This document shows, piece after piece, positions 31,690-42,469 of a stretch of DNA of 64,000 bases. A model generated the notes under the pieces. The model saw only the letters and a program-made list of their open reading frames with translations, was not told the DNA's origin and did no database searches. The position numbers were made by a program, and so were the translations under genes. This DNA comes from Pseudomonas petrae (GTDB lineage Bacteria; Pseudomonadota; Gammaproteobacteria; Pseudomonadales; Pseudomonadaceae). The first letter of the stretch is position 1, and the number at the start of each line of letters is the position of its first letter. The stretch is from positions 248,001-312,000 of the forward strand of contig NZ_JAKJXE010000001.1 in the NCBI RefSeq assembly GCF_021728295.1, read 5' to 3'.

Positions 31690-31983
31690 GCTTTTGCAGT
31701 TGATCTTCTACGCGATAGCCCAGACACCGCAAAACGCGACTTGGGTGCAGGCTGAACGCAGGTTTCGCGGAGTGGGTCGAGCCGCAGGGATGCGGCGAGA
31801 GCGCCGTCAGGACATGGATGTCCGTTCGGCGCGTGCCCACGGAGCGAGACCGGAGTGAAGGAACCCTGACGGAGGAAGGGCCCAACCGAGAGCAGGCACT
31901 TTTGGTTACTTTTAGTGCTTTTTAAAAGTAACTCGCCGAAGGCGAAACGTCTGCCGTTAGGCAGACGCTCTTGACCTTGAGAG
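31690..31983 (-). repeat. Inverted-repeat arm B of composite element
   Basis: Reverse-complement partner of arm A, ending 4 bp before the acs stop codon. The two arms differ by scattered substitutions and short gaps, so they are older than the tandem array between them. Confidence 0.85.
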
Positions 31984-31986
31984 ATT

Positions 31987-33942
<1,956 letters not shown>

Positions 33943-34389
33943 CTTTCTTACCTCGGTGGAAATGTTGTTGTTTTATGACCCTGTTGTATCTGCCGGTGGC
34001 TGCAAAGGCCATTCGACGATGGTCTTACCGAATCCGAGCATAGCGCCGAAAGCGCCTGAAGTGCCCGGTTTCAGGCAAATCTTCATTTCCTGACGGCGAC
34101 CATGGAACGAGACGGGCGCCCGGCACAGACTCGAAACGGCGATTGTTACCGATTTGCTCAACAGACTTTATCAAAATGGTTTCTATATGAATTCCGGACA
34201 GGGGCATAGAATCCATTCCGCCAACACGGCACATGATTGATAACTAACAGCCCCCCACACTGGACTGTCAATCAACTAACCCATCCGGTATCACGCGCTT
34301 CACCCAGAGCCCCACAAGGACTCTGTGAACCCTGCCGGCCGCTTTTTTTGCGCTGCAGTGTTAATGAAGCAACTTAGAGGAACTCAGTA
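33943..34389. other. Divergent intergenic region acs / DUF2790 gene
   Basis: 447 bp with no supported gene. It should hold the acs promoter and that of the DUF2790 gene. I see no clear operator or repeat. Confidence 0.45.
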
Positions 34390-34656
34390 ATGAAAGCTGC
34401 ACTGGTTGTAATGGCTCTTTGTGGTTTCAGCGCCATGGCAATGGCAGAAGAATCCGGCGCGAAAGTGGCCGCTCAGCAACAGCGTGTTGAGGAATATACC
34501 TACTCCACCAAGCTGGATATCGCCAAGGTCATTTCGGTGGATGAAGTGCCAAACGTCTGCCAGGTCGTTGCGCAGCACATGACCTACGAAGACTCGCAGG
34601 GCAGACGCCACGTGCTTGAGTATCAGGTCATGGGCAACGGTTGCAGCAACGGTTGA
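34390..34656 (+). CDS. Small secreted DUF2790 protein
   Basis: An 88-residue predicted periplasmic protein. A signal peptide (1-19, MKAALVVMALCGFSAMAMA) is followed by a DUF2790 domain with EEYTYSTKLDIAKVISVDE, two cysteines (NVCQVV and GNGCSNG) that may form a disulphide, and HVLEYQVMGNGC. The family is widespread in Pseudomonas and its function is not known to me. The start follows GAGGAA. It is 191 bp upstream of the large toxin-like gene on the same strand; the gap makes co-transcription uncertain. Confidence 0.88.
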   Translation: MKAALVVMALCGFSAMAMAEESGAKVAAQQQRVEEYTYSTKLDIAKVISVDEVPNVCQVVAQHMTYEDSQGRRHVLEYQVMGNGCSNG

Positions 34657-34847
34657 TTGGCGTCTCAATGTTCACCGCCTCGCAGGCAATTGCTGCGGGG
34701 CCTGACGCATTGCAGGTGCATTGAAAATGTTGCTTTCAATAACTATGTAATACCCAGCGCTTCTTGAAATAGCGAACGTCTGCTGACCCCTGTTTCCCGT
34801 TATCACTGGGAACAGAACGTTCGATCGTTAATCAGGAAGCACACACT

Positions 34848-37800
34848 ATGAGTAGCCACCGCGAAACATCCGGACTGATCCACCCAAGACTGCAACGCCT
34901 TAAGGTTGAGGACATTGTTACGCTCAACAAAATTACCGGCCCCCAACCCATCGCTGTCTCTCTTGCTGACATATTCAAAGATTATCTGACGGCTGATGCC
35001 GTCGTTGAGAAGACGCTGCGCGACAGGGATTACCTGGCGCTGATCCACCGCGCGCTCGACTCCGGCAAAGTGGAGCGCTATATCAGCCGCATGCTGTACG
35101 AGGGCGATGCACACAGGTCCATTCACCTGCAAAGCCGTGTGACGTTTTTCAGAACGGTGTGTCGCCTTGCCATTGAGCACGAACGGCCTGGCACACTGGA
35201 ACCCGCCCTGGCCGAGATTCGCCAGAGCGTTTGCGCCTACAAGACTTTTTCCCTGGCCGACCGATTGTGGAGGACGTTGCCGCGACTGCGCCGTGTCGGC
35301 GCCTTATGGGCAGCGGCATTCCTGCTGTATGACGAATTAAGCCATGACGCGCCGGTACCCGAGACAAAGCCTTTACCCCCGCCTCTTGAACTGCAGGGTT
35401 ATCAAGATCTGCACGCACTGGTCAGTCATCTATTGATCGATCAGCCTGGGGACTCCCTTTGCGTCAAACTCCTGAACCTGCTGCCCATGGACCTGTTGAG
35501 ACTCAACAGCGGCCAATTTCGCCCTGCCAGTGACCGGGAAATAGCAGCGGGAGCCGACCTTTCCCCAGGCAGAGACGACAGAATGGCGTTTTTTCCGGGG
35601 GCTACCTTGACCCACCCTGCAGACGTTGCACTTGATGCCCTGTTGAACTGCGCGCCGTTTGCCACCTTGCAGAACGATCTGTTAGAGGCGCTGGAGTGGT
35701 ACAACCCTGAGGACAGGAGTCTGGCGTCGAATCCGATGGCGCGGCAACTGGCGGTCCAGGCGTTGATCGACTGCATTTATCCGATCAATCAAAGGCGCAT
35801 CGGCTACCTGCTGGATTTCCACCTGTTTGCCGAAGACAACGCTGACTGTTCGCTGTACGACATCCGCATCAATCTGATTAACAGTCTGCGCAACACCCTG
35901 GGCTGCCGGAACGCCGACGCGCAGATCATCATGCAATTGCTGGCGACGCGCTTTGCGCCAGAACTGCTACTGGCCGATGCACCCGATGATTTTCGTTACC
36001 AACCCGACCTGCGCTGGGCCAATCTTCGCCATGCCTTGACACTGGACCACGCGGCGCCGGGGTCCCGGACATTCGCGCAGTGGGAAGCGCTGCCCGCACA
36101 GCTTGCGGCCCAAGCCACGACGGAGGAAGAAAAGCTGCACATCGCAACGGCCCGAATCGACGCCATGATCGTGTGGAATCTGTACGAAAACCACATCATC
36201 GAACAACCCCGTTACGCTGCCGACGAAATCGCTCGCATGACCCGGTACTTCGAGTCCGCGTGCGATCAACAAGCACTCAATGACCCTCCCGATCGCCTCA
36301 ATGGTGCACGACGATTGCTGATAAACGCGGGCATCAATCCCGACGCGGCGAATACGCTTGGCCCTGACAAGACCACCGAACTTGAGGCCTATCTGGACAA
36401 TGGCACTGCGTATCGGCCTTCACGTCCTCCGGCAAACCCGCTTCCCGACGCAACGCTGCAGTTCAATAAGGCGTTTGATCGCTACCTGGAAGAGGCACGA
36501 CAGACCTACACCCACCTGATGCGCCTGTTCCTGGACGGACTGCCAACGCTTCATCGCCAGCGTCTGCTAAGCGCAGATATCATCTGTTACGCGGCCGTAT
36601 GGCGCCAATACGTCGGTCCGATAGTGGGCGCAGTGCCCTCGGTCGGCAGCAGCCCTGAAGGTGATTGGCTGGATTGCCGTGGCGGGCACGGCGGTTTGGT
36701 GCATGTCGTTCATGAAGGTCAGCACTGGGTGTACGAATTGTTCCCTGAGCGCTACACATTCGAGTGCATAACCGCCGATGCCCGTCAGGCGTCACTGCTT
36801 GACGATACAAACCTGGCCGCCCTGACGCTGGAGCTTCTGATCAATCCGGATCATGAGTTGTACAACGGCGTCCCCCTGCCCTATGAAAAGTCCGACCTCT
36901 CGAAAGTAGTGCGGTTGTCCCGCCGTCCAGGCGCCGACAACCGGACGCATCTGGTGCAGAGTTTCGTTGACCAGATTTTTCTGCACCACAGCGAGGAACT
37001 GCGCGAAACCTGCAAGGGTGCAACCCAGCGGGAAACCTACCAACGGCATCGTGAGTCGACCTCTGACGCGATGTATGCCTGGAAACTGATCAAATCGGTG
37101 ATCCCCCTCGTCGGGTGCTTTGACGTCAACACCGGTGGCGACGCCCTCTCCTGCGTCGTCGACGTTACCGGAGAGGCTGGCCCGGTCATGACGATCGCCG
37201 GACGCACACTCAAACCCCTGGTCAAGCTGGGAAATAAACAGCATACCTGGTCGCCTCGTCCGCCTTCGCCGACCAGCCCCCGCCAGCAAAACGCCAGGTG
37301 GTTTGACGGACAGGCCGCCGAGCGCACACGTTTCGAGCGCCGGGTGCATGCCGCCGGTGCCACCGTGGTCACTGGCCAATTCAACCAGCGCAGCGGCATG
37401 TTCCAGCGCATCTCCCCCACTGACGCAACGGCCGATTCAGCATTGATACTGGCGAAGGTGGATAACGTCGACCAAGTGCTGGTACGAAACATCTCTACCG
37501 CTCAAACCCCGGACTACCGCTGGTGCAATCCCCACGATCAAAAACCCTATGGCCCTCTGCTCAGCCGCCACACGGATGCCTGGATGGATGAAACACCGGT
37601 GTTTACCACCACCCAGAAGCACTTGCTGCCTGGCCAGTTTCCGGGAGCCGTGCACCTGAACGAAATGGCTGGGCATGGCTACGATCTGTCGGTGGCGGGT
37701 GGCCGAAACATCCGTGTGTCGCGCCGGGGTCGATCAATGACTGACCTGATCATCGACGATGTCAGCTACCGCTTCGATGACAACCGGCCATCCGGCATGC

Positions 37801-39344
37801 TGCGAAAAGTCGAACTGGAACCGCGCGGGGCAAGGCTCGGGCAACTGGATGAGGCGCCCTCCCACTGCATCACCCGTCGGGGCGTGACGCAAACGAGCTG
37901 TTCCGGCGCACTGGTCTTGCTCTCGACGAAGCGCCCGGCGATCGACCCTGCTCTTGCGCCGCTCAAGCTCGGTGAGCAGGCGAGTCACGCGTTCATGACC
38001 CATCGGTTCAGACCTGTACTGCGGGTCACGCCGGTACGCGGACAGACCACCCCCCAAAGGACTCACCTGCTGGTAGACGACGGCAAGGTCAGTACTTGGG
38101 TCGACGAAACGCTACCGGGACAAGGCGCACAGAACGCACAGACGACGGGGCGCAAAATACTTGCACCCCTGACCCCGGAAGCAGCCCTTCACTTGGGCAT
38201 CACCACACCACTGCAATACCGGTCAACCGTCCAGGGCAGACTGATGAAGGACCAGACCCTGGGGCTTGCGGATGACCTCGATGCCGCCTGGCGGGCCCGG
38301 ATCAATCAAGAGCTGCCCGTGGTGCAACTGGACTCGATCTGCAAGACGGTCAACGACCAGCGTGAAATGCGTGCGATCCGGCTGACACTCCAGGACGGTC
38401 GGTACCTCGCCGTCGAAGCCGACACCGGTCGGTTCTACAAAGCCAGGGAGCGGCCGGGGGATGCGCAACTCGTGTTTTCGCGCATGACGTCCGACGCGGA
38501 TATCGACGCCTATCTGACCTTAAGCGAGGGATACCGCCTGGGCTCGGGCCGACGCACCCTTGGCCAGGACATGGATAACATCGCCCGTATGCTGTTTGAA
38601 CTGCAAAGCCCTGGCGTCGACATGCAACGCACCTATCGTCCCTACAGTTCAATCATGGAAGGCTACGCGCGAAACATCCTCACTCAGGAGCAGGCGCTGG
38701 AAAACTTCGTCATGCTGACCAAAAGCAGCATCGACAACTTCAAGCCCCTGACTGAGGTTGACCCGCTGACGCGCCAACACGTTGCAAGCGTGCTCGACTC
38801 ACTGCTGCCCGCGTCTACGTCCAGACACCGTTGGGTCCCGGTGCGCGCCGCCGACATTGGCTTGAAGACGACCGGCGAAAATATCCGCAAACACCTGAAC
38901 ACGACCAATCTGGCGTTTCTTCTGGCCCAGACTTCGGACCACAAACACCACGTCTACTACGCGCTGGCGGGCGGCAAACGGGGCAGGAATCTGACGCTGC
39001 GTGCCCCCGAAACACGTGAAGGCGGCGCCATGAGGTTCATCGATGCGCGCGAACGCATGAACGGCCAGGCGCCGGACCCGGCCTTCACCAGCTTGCCGGT
39101 CCTGCGCACGGCAAAAAAACTCAAGATTCGCGAGCATGACCGCTACCTCGATGCCGAACGCCTGATCGCCACGGCGTTCAAGCAAGACATGCCGGCGGGG
39201 GCGCCCGTGACCAGGATCCACTTCTTTACCCTGATGGACACCTGCAATTCCTGCGGAGGGTTCGTCCTGCCGCGCCTGAAACTGGACTACCCGAACGCAG
39301 ACTTTTCCGTCAGTTACATCCTGCCCTACACCCCGCCAAGCTGA
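34848..39344 (+). CDS. Very large toxin-like protein with C-terminal deaminase-type domain
   Basis: A 1498-residue protein with no signal peptide or strong membrane helices. It resembles the large insecticidal/dermonecrotic-toxin-like proteins scattered in Pseudomonas, but I recognise no named domain in the first 1400 residues, which are rich in Arg, Asp and Leu. The last 65 residues carry a cytidine-deaminase-superfamily signature: DAE at 1435-1437 (proton-shuttle Glu and a metal-ligand position), TLMDTCNSCGGFVLPRLKLD with C1466 and C1469 as the other zinc ligands, then DYPNADFSVSYIL. This spacing and the Y-P-N strand fit bacterial toxin deaminases of the BURPS668_1122 type. The start follows AGGAAG. 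No adjacent immunity gene, VgrG, Rhs, PAAR or secretion gene is present, so the delivery route and target are open. Confidence 0.75.
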   Translation: MSSHRETSGLIHPRLQRLKVEDIVTLNKITGPQPIAVSLADIFKDYLTADAVVEKTLRDRDYLALIHRALDSGKVERYISRMLYEGDAHRSIHLQSRVTFFRTVCRLAIEHERPGTLEPALAEIRQSVCAYKTFSLADRLWRTLPRLRRVGALWAAAFLLYDELSHDAPVPETKPLPPPLELQGYQDLHALVSHLLIDQPGDSLCVKLLNLLPMDLLRLNSGQFRPASDREIAAGADLSPGRDDRMAFFPGATLTHPADVALDALLNCAPFATLQNDLLEALEWYNPEDRSLASNPMARQLAVQALIDCIYPINQRRIGYLLDFHLFAEDNADCSLYDIRINLINSLRNTLGCRNADAQIIMQLLATRFAPELLLADAPDDFRYQPDLRWANLRHALTLDHAAPGSRTFAQWEALPAQLAAQATTEEEKLHIATARIDAMIVWNLYENHIIEQPRYAADEIARMTRYFESACDQQALNDPPDRLNGARRLLINAGINPDAANTLGPDKTTELEAYLDNGTAYRPSRPPANPLPDATLQFNKAFDRYLEEARQTYTHLMRLFLDGLPTLHRQRLLSADIICYAAVWRQYVGPIVGAVPSVGSSPEGDWLDCRGGHGGLVHVVHEGQHWVYELFPERYTFECITADARQASLLDDTNLAALTLELLINPDHELYNGVPLPYEKSDLSKVVRLSRRPGADNRTHLVQSFVDQIFLHHSEELRETCKGATQRETYQRHRESTSDAMYAWKLIKSVIPLVGCFDVNTGGDALSCVVDVTGEAGPVMTIAGRTLKPLVKLGNKQHTWSPRPPSPTSPRQQNARWFDGQAAERTRFERRVHAAGATVVTGQFNQRSGMFQRISPTDATADSALILAKVDNVDQVLVRNISTAQTPDYRWCNPHDQKPYGPLLSRHTDAWMDETPVFTTTQKHLLPGQFPGAVHLNEMAGHGYDLSVAGGRNIRVSRRGRSMTDLIIDDVSYRFDDNRPSGMLRKVELEPRGARLGQLDEAPSHCITRRGVTQTSCSGALVLLSTKRPAIDPALAPLKLGEQASHAFMTHRFRPVLRVTPVRGQTTPQRTHLLVDDGKVSTWVDETLPGQGAQNAQTTGRKILAPLTPEAALHLGITTPLQYRSTVQGRLMKDQTLGLADDLDAAWRARINQELPVVQLDSICKTVNDQREMRAIRLTLQDGRYLAVEADTGRFYKARERPGDAQLVFSRMTSDADIDAYLTLSEGYRLGSGRRTLGQDMDNIARMLFELQSPGVDMQRTYRPYSSIMEGYARNILTQEQALENFVMLTKSSIDNFKPLTEVDPLTRQHVASVLDSLLPASTSRHRWVPVRAADIGLKTTGENIRKHLNTTNLAFLLAQTSDHKHHVYYALAGGKRGRNLTLRAPETREGGAMRFIDARERMNGQAPDPAFTSLPVLRTAKKLKIREHDRYLDAERLIATAFKQDMPAGAPVTRIHFFTLMDTCNSCGGFVLPRLKLDYPNADFSVSYILPYTPPS

Positions 39345-39435
39345 GGACTGAGCGTCTGGTGCGGGTCTGTTCGCGCAGCGTGAGCGGGCGCGCCGGGGAT
39401 GGGTGAGTAAACCGGCTGTGACGAATGAATCGCGA

Positions 39436-41001
39436 CTACGAAGGATCGGGTTTCGGACCAAGGTCGTACTGACGTAATTTGTTGGCGATTGTGGTGTGGG
39501 AAACGCCCAGGCGTTTGCCCAACAAGCGGCTGCTCGGATGCTCTGCATGGAGGCGCTCGAGCAGCGCTTTTTCGAAGCGCCCGACGATGTCGTCCAGACT
39601 CCCGTCCAGCGAAAAACCACCCAACGGCTGACGCCCGCCGTATTCGGGGAAGCGGATGTGCTGCGCCTTGATCAATCCGCCCTCGCACAACGAAACCGCC
39701 TGAAACAAGACATTCTCCAACTGCCGGACGTTGCCGGGCCAATGGTACTGGCCCAGCCGGTCAAGCGCCTCAGGGGCGATTTTCGGGAGCGGACAGCCGA
39801 TCTGCCGACTGGCCTGATCGAGAAAGTGCTCAACCAGCGGCGCGAGGCCGTCGAGGCAGTCGCGCAAAGGCGGGATGTGCAACGACAGCACGTTGAGCCG
39901 GTGATAGAGGTCCTGGCGGAATTCACCCCGGGCGCAGAGTTCGGACAAGTCCACCTGCGTCGCGCAGATGATCCGCACGTCCAGGTACACCTCTTCGTCG
40001 CTGCCTACCCTTCGAAAGCAGCCTTCCTGCAAATAGCGCAGCAGTTTCGCCTGCAACCGCGTACTCATTTCCGCGACGCCGTCGAGAAACAACGTGCCGC
40101 CCGAGGTCAATTCCAGCAGCCCCAATTTGCCTTCGGCGCGCGCACCTTCGAACGCGCCGGGGCCGTAGCCGAACAGCTCGGTCTCGGCCATGGATTCGGA
40201 AAACCCCGCGCAATTGAGCGCCATCATCGGCGACTGGCCTCGGGGGCTGGCCAGGTGACAGGCCCGCGCCAGCAATTCCTTGCCGGTGCCGGTTTCGCCT
40301 TCGATCAGCAACGGGGCATCCAGTGGCGCCATGCGTCGCGCCTCACGAACCACGGCCGCCATCACCTTCGAGCTTTGGAAGATGCTGTCGAACCCCCGCA
40401 GTTCCTGCTTGCGGACGTTATAGATGTGCTCGCCGACCCGGTCGGCACGGTGCAGGGTCAGCACCGCGCCGGCCATGGCCTCGCTGTCTTCGTGCTCGGA
40501 TTGAAGGGGCGCGATGTCCGCGAGAAAAATGTCGCCCTTCACCTTCACGCGCATGCCATTGATGCGCGAGCGATTGGCACGCACCAGTTGCGGCAGGTCG
40601 AAGTCCTCGGCGTAACGGGACAGGGGGATGCCCGGCACCTCATCGACCCGCACGCCCAGCAACTGCGCGGCGGCGCGATTGGCCGCAACAATGGAGCCAC
40701 CCATGTCGATGGAGAGCACGGGAAACTCCAGTGCGCCGAGCAAGGCATTGAGCTCCATATGCCGACGCTCGCTGGGCATCAATCCCACGCGCTTGACGCC
40801 GAACACCCCCGCGATGGTCTCGAATTTCGGCACCAGCGCCTGGAACTGCAGATTGATCAGGTTCGGGCAACGCAGGTAAATGGCATCACCATGCTCACCG
40901 CCCACTTCGCCGCCGGAGACGTTCACGCCGTAGGCCACCAGCAGCTGGAGGATGTCACGCAGGATGCCGACGCGGTTCTGACAATGGACTTTGATACGCA
41001 T
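39436..41001 (-). CDS. phhR: Aromatic amino acid regulator PhhR (TyrR family)
   Basis: Activator of phenylalanine and tyrosine catabolism in response to aromatic amino acids. The 521-residue product has an N-terminal ACT domain (MRIKVHCQNRVGILRDILQL), a PAS domain (about 80-190), an AAA+ domain with Walker A GETGTGKELLARA and a C-terminal helix-turn-helix (LGKRLGVSHTTIANKLRQYD). The sigma-54-contact loop is altered: GYGPGAFEGA replaces the canonical G-A-F-T-G-A, as in TyrR proteins that act on sigma-70 promoters. It is divergent from phhA. Confidence 0.95.
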   Translation of the reverse strand: MRIKVHCQNRVGILRDILQLLVAYGVNVSGGEVGGEHGDAIYLRCPNLINLQFQALVPKFETIAGVFGVKRVGLMPSERRHMELNALLGALEFPVLSIDMGGSIVAANRAAAQLLGVRVDEVPGIPLSRYAEDFDLPQLVRANRSRINGMRVKVKGDIFLADIAPLQSEHEDSEAMAGAVLTLHRADRVGEHIYNVRKQELRGFDSIFQSSKVMAAVVREARRMAPLDAPLLIEGETGTGKELLARACHLASPRGQSPMMALNCAGFSESMAETELFGYGPGAFEGARAEGKLGLLELTSGGTLFLDGVAEMSTRLQAKLLRYLQEGCFRRVGSDEEVYLDVRIICATQVDLSELCARGEFRQDLYHRLNVLSLHIPPLRDCLDGLAPLVEHFLDQASRQIGCPLPKIAPEALDRLGQYHWPGNVRQLENVLFQAVSLCEGGLIKAQHIRFPEYGGRQPLGGFSLDGSLDDIVGRFEKALLERLHAEHPSSRLLGKRLGVSHTTIANKLRQYDLGPKPDPS

Positions 41002-41048
41002 GGAAGGCTCGCGGACGTGGCATCAATTTCGGATTGGCCCGAGTTTAT

Positions 41049-41139
41049 CGTCAACAATACGTTACAGCGCAAGCTCCAGATGAGGCAGCACGGCGGATGT
41101 ATTCAGGCGAAGCTGCCTGAACGTCACGATTTCTTTACA
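41049..41139. promoter_or_regulatory. Two TyrR-box-like sites in the phhR-phhA intergenic region
   Basis: CGTCAACAATACGTTACA (41049-41066) and CGTCACGATTTCTTTACA (41122-41139) each resemble the TyrR box TGTAAA-N6-TTTACA read on the minus strand, with about three mismatches each. They are 73 bp apart between the divergent genes. Candidate PhhR sites; inferred. Confidence 0.4.
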
Positions 41140-41273
41140 GTTTATCGGGCAATGCTGTGCAGAACGGGCGGTACCCCCTGCCGCTGGAGGCGCCAAATCA
41201 GCTATCAATAGCCCAATCAGGTTTACCCCCTATCGCATCGCTCCATATAAGAACAAACCATCAGGAGAGCCCC

Positions 41274-42062
41274 ATGAGTACGCAGTACGTCGCCCGCGAG
41301 CCGGACGCCACCGGATTCATTGATTACTCCGACGCTGAGCACAGGATCTGGAACACCCTCATCACCCGCCAACTCAAGGTGATCGAAGGCCGTGCGTGTC
41401 AAGAGTATCTGGACGGCATCGAACAACTCGCCCTGCCCCACGACCGTATTCCGCAGCTCGGCGAAATCAACCGCGTGCTGGGCGCAACCACGGGTTGGCA
41501 AGTCGAGCGCGTGCCGGCGCTGATTCCCTTTCAAACCTTCTTCGAGTTGCTGGCCAGCAAGCGATTTCCGGTCGCCACGTTCATTCGTAGCGAAGAAGAA
41601 CTCGACTACCTGCAAGAGCCCGACATCTTTCACGAGGTTTTCGGACACTGTCCGTTACTGACCAACCCCTGGTTCGCAGAATTTACCCACACATATGGCA
41701 AGTTGGGTCTGGCAGCCAGCAAAGAGCAGCGCGTGTACCTTGCCCGCCTCTACTGGATGACCATCGAGTTTGGCCTGGTCGACACGCCCCAAGGGCGCAA
41801 GATCTACGGCGGCGGCATCCTCTCCTCGCCCAAGGAAACGGTTTACAGCGTGTCATCAAGCCCTGAACATCAGCCCTTCGACCCGATAGAAGCCATGCGC
41901 ACGCCCTATCGCATCGACATTCTGCAGCCGGTGTATTTTGTGCTGCCGGACCTCAAGCGTCTGTTCGACCTTGCCCACGAAGACATCATGGGCATGGCCC
42001 GCACCGCGGCCGAACTGGGCCTGCACGCGCCCAAATTTCCCTCTAAAACAAAAGCCGCCTAA
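41274..42062 (+). CDS. phhA: Phenylalanine 4-monooxygenase
   Basis: Pterin- and iron-dependent hydroxylation of phenylalanine to tyrosine. The 262-residue product has the bacterial catalytic domain only, with iron ligands in PDIFHEVFGHCPLL (two His) and YWMTIEFGLVD (Glu), and the pterin/substrate segment GGGILSSPKETVYS. The start at 41274 (MSTQYVAREPDATGF) follows CAGGAGAG; the longer frame is not used. First gene of the phhABC operon. Confidence 0.96.
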   Translation: MSTQYVAREPDATGFIDYSDAEHRIWNTLITRQLKVIEGRACQEYLDGIEQLALPHDRIPQLGEINRVLGATTGWQVERVPALIPFQTFFELLASKRFPVATFIRSEEELDYLQEPDIFHEVFGHCPLLTNPWFAEFTHTYGKLGLAASKEQRVYLARLYWMTIEFGLVDTPQGRKIYGGGILSSPKETVYSVSSSPEHQPFDPIEAMRTPYRIDILQPVYFVLPDLKRLFDLAHEDIMGMARTAAELGLHAPKFPSKTKAA

Positions 42063-42111
42063 AACAAAGGCTGCCTAAAAAAACGCCTGAACCCGATCAA
42101 GGAATCTGCCA

Positions 42112-42468
42112 ATGACCGCTCTCAATCAATCCCAGTGCGAAGCCTGCCGCGCCGACGCCCCACAGGTCAGCGATGCCGAGCTGCCGGATTTGCTCAAGCA
42201 GATCCCGGACTGGAACATCGAAGTGCGTGACGGCGTCATGCAGCTGGAAAAAGTCTTTCTGTTCAAGAATTTCAAATTTGCGCTGGCGTTTACCAACGCG
42301 GTCGGCGAAATTGCCGAGGCCGAAGGTCACCACCCGGGTCTCCTGACCGAATGGGGCAAAGTGACCGTGACCTGGTGGAGCCATTCCATCAAGGGGCTGC
42401 ACCGCAACGATTTCATCATGGCCTCCCGCACAGACGAGGTGGCCAAAAGCGCCGAGGGCCGTAAGTAA
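42112..42468 (+). CDS. phhB: Pterin-4a-carbinolamine dehydratase
   Basis: Recycles the 4a-hydroxy-pterin formed by PhhA. The 118-residue product has the family core [20 protein letters not shown], the active-site motif [20 protein letters not shown] and [12 protein letters not shown]. It lies 49 bp after phhA and 1 bp before phhC. Confidence 0.96.
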   Translation: MTALNQSQCEACRADAPQVSDAELPDLLKQIPDWNIEVRDGVMQLEKVFLFKNFKFALAFTNAVGEIAEAEGHHPGLLTEWGKVTVTWWSHSIKGLHRNDFIMASRTDEVAKSAEGRK

Positions 42469-42469
42469 A

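Noticed and set aside
31076..31885. Several frames of 60-130 codons inside the inverted repeat arms
   Set aside because: They occur on both strands of a repeated non-coding element, share the same repeat-derived peptide stretches and lack starts with ribosome sites.
41140..41157. Possible sigma-54 promoter GG-N10-GC before phhA
   Set aside because: The -24 and -12 bases fit poorly around the invariant pairs; not strong enough to list.
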